Source of the DNA: Pseudomonadota bacterium | Lineage (GTDB): Bacteria; Pseudomonadota; Alphaproteobacteria; Rhodospirillales; Magnetospirillaceae | Reading direction: 5' to 3' | DNA length: 5,953 bases | Assembly (NCBI GenBank): GCA_023437865.1 | Contig: JAEZFE010000309.1 | Span: 1-5,953, forward strand | Part shown: positions 5,317 to 5,953 of the stretch, one piece after another | Position numbering within the stretch: position 1 is the stretch's first letter | Layout of the letters: the number at the start of each line of letters is the position of its first letter | Made by a program: the position numbers and the translations under genes | The notes under the pieces: generated by a model | The model's input: only the letters and a program-made list of their open reading frames with translations | Databases searched by the model: none | What the model was told of the DNA's origin: nothing

Positions 5317-5953
5317 ATGGATGATCTCCTCAGCGAGTTTTTGACCGAGACCTCGGAAAGTCTTTCCGTGCTCGACGTCGAGCTGGTGAAGTTGGAACAA
5401 AATCCCAACGATCCGAAGATCCTCGGCAATATTTTTCGCCTGGTTCATACCATCAAGGGCACCTGCGGCTTCCTTGGCCTGCCCCGCCTGGAGCACGTTG
5501 CCCATGCCGGCGAGAACGTGCTGGGTAAGTTCCGCGACGGCGAACTTGAGGTCACCGCCGATGCGGTCACCCTCATCCTCCAGGCCATCGACCGCATCAA
5601 GTTGATCCTGGGCCACCTCGAGCAGAACGAGTCCGAGCCGGAAGGCAGCGACGAGGATCTGATCGACCGCCTGAACGCCATGGCCGAGGGCCGTTACCAG
5701 GCCGCGGCACCCGCTGCCGCGCCGGAACCCGAGGCCACGCCATTCCCGGTCGCCGCCGACCTGCTGGCCGAGGTGGAAGCCGCCTACGCCGCCGGCAAGC
5801 GCGCCGCCAGCCAGGCCGAATTGGACGCCGAAATGGCCAAGGAGCGCGCCAAGGAGGCCGCCGCCCAGGCTGCCAAGGAGGCATCCGCCGCCCCGGAGCC
5901 TGAGCCGGAAGTGAAGGCCAGTGTGCCCGCCCCGGCCGCCGCCCCGCCGGCTG
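5317..5953 (+). CDS. cheA: Chemotaxis histidine kinase CheA, 5' part
   Basis: The first 212 residues are present and the frame runs off the right edge. CheA is the cytoplasmic kinase that autophosphorylates under receptor control and passes phosphate to CheY and CheB. Residues 1 to about 105 are the P1/Hpt domain; LVHTIKGTCGFLG (42-54) gives the phosphorylated His44. The start MDDLLSEFLTETSESLSVLD and the segment HAGENVLGKFRDGELEVT (63-80) are typical of alphaproteobacterial CheA. From about 125 the chain becomes a low-complexity linker: Ala/Pro/Glu, then a charged Ala/Glu/Lys helix at about 145-190 (AELDAEMAKERAKEAAAQAA), then Pro/Ala/Glu again. P2 and the dimerisation, ATPase and CheW-binding domains should lie beyond the window. 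Further chemotaxis genes are likely downstream but cannot be seen. It has a strong ribosome-binding site and a structured leader after chpT. Confidence 0.93.
   Translation, partial: MDDLLSEFLTETSESLSVLDVELVKLEQNPNDPKILGNIFRLVHTIKGTCGFLGLPRLEHVAHAGENVLGKFRDGELEVTADAVTLILQAIDRIKLILGHLEQNESEPEGSDEDLIDRLNAMAEGRYQAAAPAAAPEPEATPFPVAADLLAEVEAAYAAGKRAASQAELDAEMAKERAKEAAAQAAKEASAAPEPEPEVKASVPAPAAAPPA

Overview
The window is about 6 kb of GC-rich DNA that reads as an alphaproteobacterial chromosome. The closest match I can suggest from memory is a Rhodospirillales / Magnetospirillum-type organism. The evidence is a ChpT-type histidine phosphotransferase and a DUF3553 small protein, both typical of Alphaproteobacteria. 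A CheA with the MDDLLSEFLTET amino terminus common in that group supports the same placement. The genus is inferred; no sequence search was possible.

Layout. (1) 2-2172 (+): the end of an EmrA/HlyD-type periplasmic adaptor, overlapping by ATGA with a complete EmrB-type 14-helix MFS exporter; together they form an efflux operon. (2) 2173-2308: a 136-bp gap rich in inverted repeats, including a perfect 13-bp inverted repeat whose right arm can also pair with two other segments. (3) 2309-4222 (+): a complete glutamine-hydrolysing asparagine-synthetase-type amidotransferase. (4) 4236-4424 (-): a 62-residue DUF3553 protein, convergent with asnB (13-bp gap) and divergent from the next gene. (5) 4542-5198 (+): a ChpT-like histidine phosphotransferase. 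(6) 5199-5316: a leader with two inverted repeats, one of them a long compound stem. (7) 5317 to the window end (+): the amino-terminal part of CheA, holding the P1 phosphotransfer domain and the start of a long Ala/Glu/Lys/Pro-rich linker.

How the parts relate. The first half is an ordinary export operon followed by a nitrogen-transfer enzyme of uncertain acceptor. The second half is phosphorelay signalling: ChpT is the shuttle between CckA and CtrA/CpdR in Caulobacter, and CheA is the chemotaxis kinase. Their same-strand adjacency suggests that the two are co-regulated or could share receivers. No mobile element, CRISPR array, tRNA or rRNA was seen. Most genes are ordinary; the most interesting signals are the structured intergenic leaders, the chpT-cheA adjacency and the stand-alone DUF3553 domain.
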